A DNA stretch of 64,000 bases, taken from assembly GCA_905331475.1 (NCBI GenBank), contig CAJNYU010002210.1:1-64000 (forward strand), written 5' to 3'. The position numbers were made by a program, and so were the translations under genes. Below, in pieces: positions 61,172 through 64,000 of this stretch. Origin of the DNA: Rotaria socialis. Lineage: Eukaryota; Rotifera; Eurotatoria; Philodinida; Philodinidae. Below the pieces are notes generated by a model. It was not told the origin of the DNA and made no database searches. It was given only the letters and a program-made list of their open reading frames with translations. How positions within the stretch are numbered: position 1 is the stretch's first letter; each line of letters starts with the position of its first letter.

Positions 61172-62586
61172 ATGGGTTTGTCGGAATTCGAAGAATGTTC
61201 ATCCCGGTCTGGCTATTGTTGTCCATCCGTTGATCGATCATTAACAACACGTCTAATTGAAGTATCAAATAGTCCATTTAAATATTGTTCTCGTTTTGCT
61301 CATAGACCTGAATGGGTTGATGGTCTCGATAGATGGACATCAGTTGAAAATTCAAATACAAAAGATGATTTAACTCGTCGCCATTTAGATTTTCATAATG
61401 ATATTGGACTTTACTTACCTCGTCATGAAAAACCAAATTCAGCACCTATTTCATTGAAAGGTTTTCATGCAAATGCAAAACTAACGACAAATAATTTTAC
61501 TCCAGAAAGAATTCGACAATTGTTAAGAAAAGAAAAAGATCTTTTAACAGAAAACAGTTGGTCAAATCAAAAATCATTGATTGAAGATCAAATGCCACCA
61601 GTTCCAACAAATACTTTTCGACAATGTTTGTTTATTTTTCAATATTTATTTATAATATTAGAATTAATTCATTCTTTTAGCTACGTCTATTCAATTATCA
61701 CAGACAAATGAAGTTCGTCTTCCACTTCGCCATTCCACACATAAATCTCCTTCTCCTCCTCAGCAACAACAACAGACAAATTCATCATTAAATCAAGATA
61801 CATTAAAAAGTTTATTAAAAGAACATTTAACATCGTTATTAACACGTGGTGCATCAACATTAAATGGAAATCGCTCGTTAGTAAATGTGCCTCCAGTTGA
61901 AATAAAACAGCAAAATCGAATAGAATCAAAATTAATTGAAGATCGTTATTTGAAAATGGAAGATTTAAATGGTACATTATCATTTCAACAACAAAAATCG
62001 AATGCAACTCCTCCTCTAGTAATCTATCCGAAACCAACATTTGGTCTGACAGTAACACCAGTTGATTTATCTTCACAAAAGAATTTTCAAAGTGTTTCAC
62101 TTGAAAAAATGGCTCAAAAAACTTTTCTACAAGATAATGATTCGTCGTCTGTTTCAAGTAGCAGACCTTCAACTCAACCAAGTAATAAAGATTTTTCTAA
62201 TTATTGTTTTAATCATAAAATAACATAAAACAAAATATATCTATTTAGTTCCTCTTCCATCATCAACATATCAACAACAACAACAACAACCGCAAAAAGT
62301 TATTCTTAGAAGAAATTTAGAAACAACGAATTCTTCTTCGAATGAAAATTTCTTATCACATGAAACTTCAATAAAATCAAATGACCAATATCAAACAATG
62401 CAAAATATTCGAAAATTTCCTTCAAATAATCGATCATCATCAAAAACTGGAGTGCATCGAACAACAATGCCATCATCGTCAACAATAACAACAACAACTA
62501 CAACAACAACAACAATTGAACTATTACCACCAATTATATCTGGTAAACGTCTTCATATTCCAGTTGGTAATCATCGATATTTATAA
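61172..62586 (+). CDS. uncharacterised Gln/Ser/Thr-rich protein, 430 residues
   Basis: Three exons: 61172-61625, 61681-62181, 62249-62586, with GT-AG introns of 55 and 67 bp that keep frame. I do not recognise the family. Residues 1-125 look folded and conserved in style (FEECSSRSGYCCPSVDRSLT; RFAHRPEWVDGLDRWTSVEN; RRHLDFHNDIGLYLPRHE), followed by a charged helix (TPERIRQLLRKEKDLL). The remaining 300 residues are low-complexity: Gln runs, a second helix (TLKSLLKEHLTSLLTR), Ser-rich blocks and a Thr run (TITTTTTTTTTIEL), ending GKRLHIPVGNHRYL. No signal peptide or membrane segment. Probably cytoplasmic or nuclear. An upstream ATG at 61032 is in another frame; the ATG at 61172 begins the well-formed frame. 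Confidence 0.75.
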
Positions 62587-63223
62587 ACATGTGCCTTCAG
62601 TTTTTTTTCTCTTTCTTTATTTTATATGTCCGTCCATTCTTGTCAATATAATTAAACTATAGATTTCTTTATTCATTTAATCAAATATAATAATATTTAA
62701 AAAACAAAATTTATAAACAATCAAAACATTTTTCTCTATTTGAAGTCTATTTGATTGTTATTAGTCATTTATGATAATAATATTCAATAAGAACACCGTA
62801 GATCGTTTTCTATCTGCTAGAATAATAAACTTTTCTCAGAAAAAGCACATTTTTTTATCTGTTCAAATTATCGATCATAGTTATAAGAGTTCTTTTCATT
62901 AACAGTAATTTATTTTTACATAAAATAGACAATTTGTTCGGTTGTACTCGAATTATATAGAATTTTTTTTTTAAAAGTAAAACAAGATTATTCTCTTTTA
63001 TTAATAATTTAAGTTTTATCGACAATACGAATAGATCAAACATTATTTCGGTCAAATGTTTTTTACTCTGAAAAATTCTTTTTTTAGAGTAAACAGTCAT
63101 TTTTATATTGAATAATATTTCTTATTCATATATTCATAATGACAATAGTTCATAAAACATTTGCGATTAAAGTTTTCATTTGTCCTTTCGTTTTGACTTC
63201 AATCAGTGTTGATATTGTTGAAA
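62587..63223. other. intergenic interval
   Basis: Convergent 3' flanks of the Q/S/T-rich gene (+) and the small membrane protein (-). AT-rich; no feature recognised. Confidence 0.45.
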
Positions 63224-63448
63224 TTAATTATGATAAGATCTATTTATCGCTTGTTGATAAGATTGATTATGATAATTATAAGGTGGTGGTGGTGGTGATT
63301 CTATCCATGCATTGTTTCGTTTTTTCTTCTTACAACAATAATAAATCATAATGATTAAACAAATTATTGTTGCAATTGTTGATATGATTCCAATAACTAT
63401 TCCAATGACATTAGCAACACTTAATGCGCCATCGAATGTAGATGACAT
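63224..63448 (-). CDS. small single-pass membrane protein with PPxY motif, 74 residues
   Basis: Uninterrupted frame: a short extracellular N-terminus (MSSTFDGALSVAN), one strong TM helix (VIGIVIGIISTIATIICLII MIYY), a Cys-Cys-Lys-rich juxtamembrane stretch (CCKKKKR) likely to be palmitoylated, then a Pro/Tyr-rich tail with PPPPPY, a WW-domain/NEDD4-type ligand. The design recalls Shisa-like and cysteine-rich TM adaptor proteins, but the extracellular Cys domain of Shisa is missing, so no family name is given. It could be the last exon of a larger gene, although it has its own ATG. Confidence 0.55.
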   Translation of the reverse strand: MSSTFDGALSVANVIGIVIGIISTIATIICLIIMIYYCCKKKKRNNAWIESPPPPPYNYHNQSYQQAINRSYHN

Positions 63449-63620
63449 AAGTTATGTCACATAACTGATTCGAATAAAAAATGACGTAGAGTAGTGTATT
63501 CGTTTTATTTTATTTTGAAATAAAAAAATATTCATATAGATGATTATCGACCACCTAAGGTTTATGAAGATTTCAAGTGATTGCATTTTAAAGGAGAAAA
63601 AAACGAACGAAAATTTAACT

Positions 63621-63980
63621 TTATTTTATCATAAAAAAAAGAAATAAATGAAAAGCTGTTTGAGCACATAAATAAACAAGTTTCGGTGCAAAAACAGTCC
63701 AAATAAATAGATGATAACGTTGAATAAAAATACACAATGAAAATATACAATTTATCAATGTCATTTGAATTAAATAGATGATTTGTTCGTTTTTCGATAA
63801 TTTTAATAGCCAAATTATTGACAAACCATATGTTGATAAATAAATAAATATTCCGTGAATTATTGGAATATAAATTGGAATACCAACAAAACCAGATGAA
63901 ATATCAATTGTTACAAATGAATTTGAATTGCCCTGTAATAAATAAATATTTGCAAGAGGAAAATGCTGTTTAAATACAAA
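63621..63980 (-). CDS. PIGG: GPI ethanolamine phosphate transferase 2 (PIGG), C-terminal exon, partial
   Basis: The exon starts after CATCTAG at 63980, runs in frame for 119 codons and stops at 63621. It encodes NIYLLQGNSNSFVTIDISSG, then helices and YHLFIWTVFAPKLVY, which match the conserved end of PIGG (LQGNSN..TVDISAGFVG ... RYHLFIWSVFSPKLLYE). PIGG adds ethanolamine phosphate to the second mannose of GPI anchors in the ER membrane with PIGF. The catalytic phosphodiesterase domain lies off the window to the right. Short final tail (FHLFLFFMIK). Confidence 0.85.
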   Translation of the reverse strand, partial: FVFKQHFPLANIYLLQGNSNSFVTIDISSGFVGIPIYIPIIHGIFIYLSTYGLSIIWLLKLSKNEQIIYLIQMTLINCIFSLCIFIQRYHLFIWTVFAPKLVYLCAQTAFHLFLFFMIK

Positions 63981-64000
63981 CTAGATGATAAAAAGCTGAT

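Overview
The window reads as nuclear DNA of a small invertebrate, most likely a bdelloid rotifer. This is an inference from strongly AT-rich sequence, many short GT-AG introns (about 50-70 bp), animal gene families, a desiccation-type (LEA-like) secreted protein of a kind described in bdelloids, and several genes whose first ATG lies just behind a polypyrimidine-AG, as expected for spliced-leader trans-splicing. I see no rRNA, CRISPR array, bacterial operon, retrovirus/LTR element or Polinton.

Layout. 1-1160: two decayed caspase-family fragments (a p10-type C-terminus, then Death domain plus start of a C14 domain). 1159-11999: gene-poor and rich in small non-autonomous elements: a TCGGATCC-array foldback (1280-1601), a 102-bp hAT-type MITE with a perfect 8-bp target duplication (3353-3454), a compound foldback (5184-5958) and a 1.06-kb long-TIR element with TAA duplication (9683-10738). 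12000-16830 (+): a neuropeptide-type class A GPCR. 17309-20563 (-): serine palmitoyltransferase subunit 2. 20564-26050: gene-poor, with one doubtful coding remnant. 26051-28997 (-): signal peptide / repeated beta-domain exons / Thr-Pro mucin stalk / TM protein, containing an assembly gap. 30064-30750 (+): broken gene of similar layout. 31998-34431 (-): Golgi GOLM1/CASC4-like coiled-coil protein. 36363-38498 (-): compact ZEB/zfh-1-type zinc-finger repressor with a CtBP motif and no visible homeodomain. 41752-43139 (-): Derlin-2. 44047-54575 (-): complete clathrin heavy chain in 24 exons, one intron carrying a tRNA-derived SINE with 14-bp target duplications. 55220-57493 (+): LEA-like ER protein ending TADL. 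58251-60420: elements built from GCGATTAATCGC and ACCGCCGGT arrays. 61172-62586 (+): unrecognised Gln/Ser/Thr-rich protein. 63224-63448 (-): small PY-motif membrane protein. 63621-63980 (-): C-terminal exon of PIGG, running off the window.

Several host genes serve the secretory/membrane system (SPTLC2, Derlin-2, clathrin, GOLM-like, PIGG, LEA-like ER protein), but nothing shows co-regulation; this is ordinary eukaryotic gene order.

The most unusual signal is a set of small repeats (1280, 13680, 16867, 55594, 58251, 60311) that mostly share a terminus like CCC(A/T)(T/G)G-T and whose interiors are degenerate arrays of one short palindrome, a different palindrome in each family. A hAT-type element at 18562 has the same palindrome-array design with other termini.
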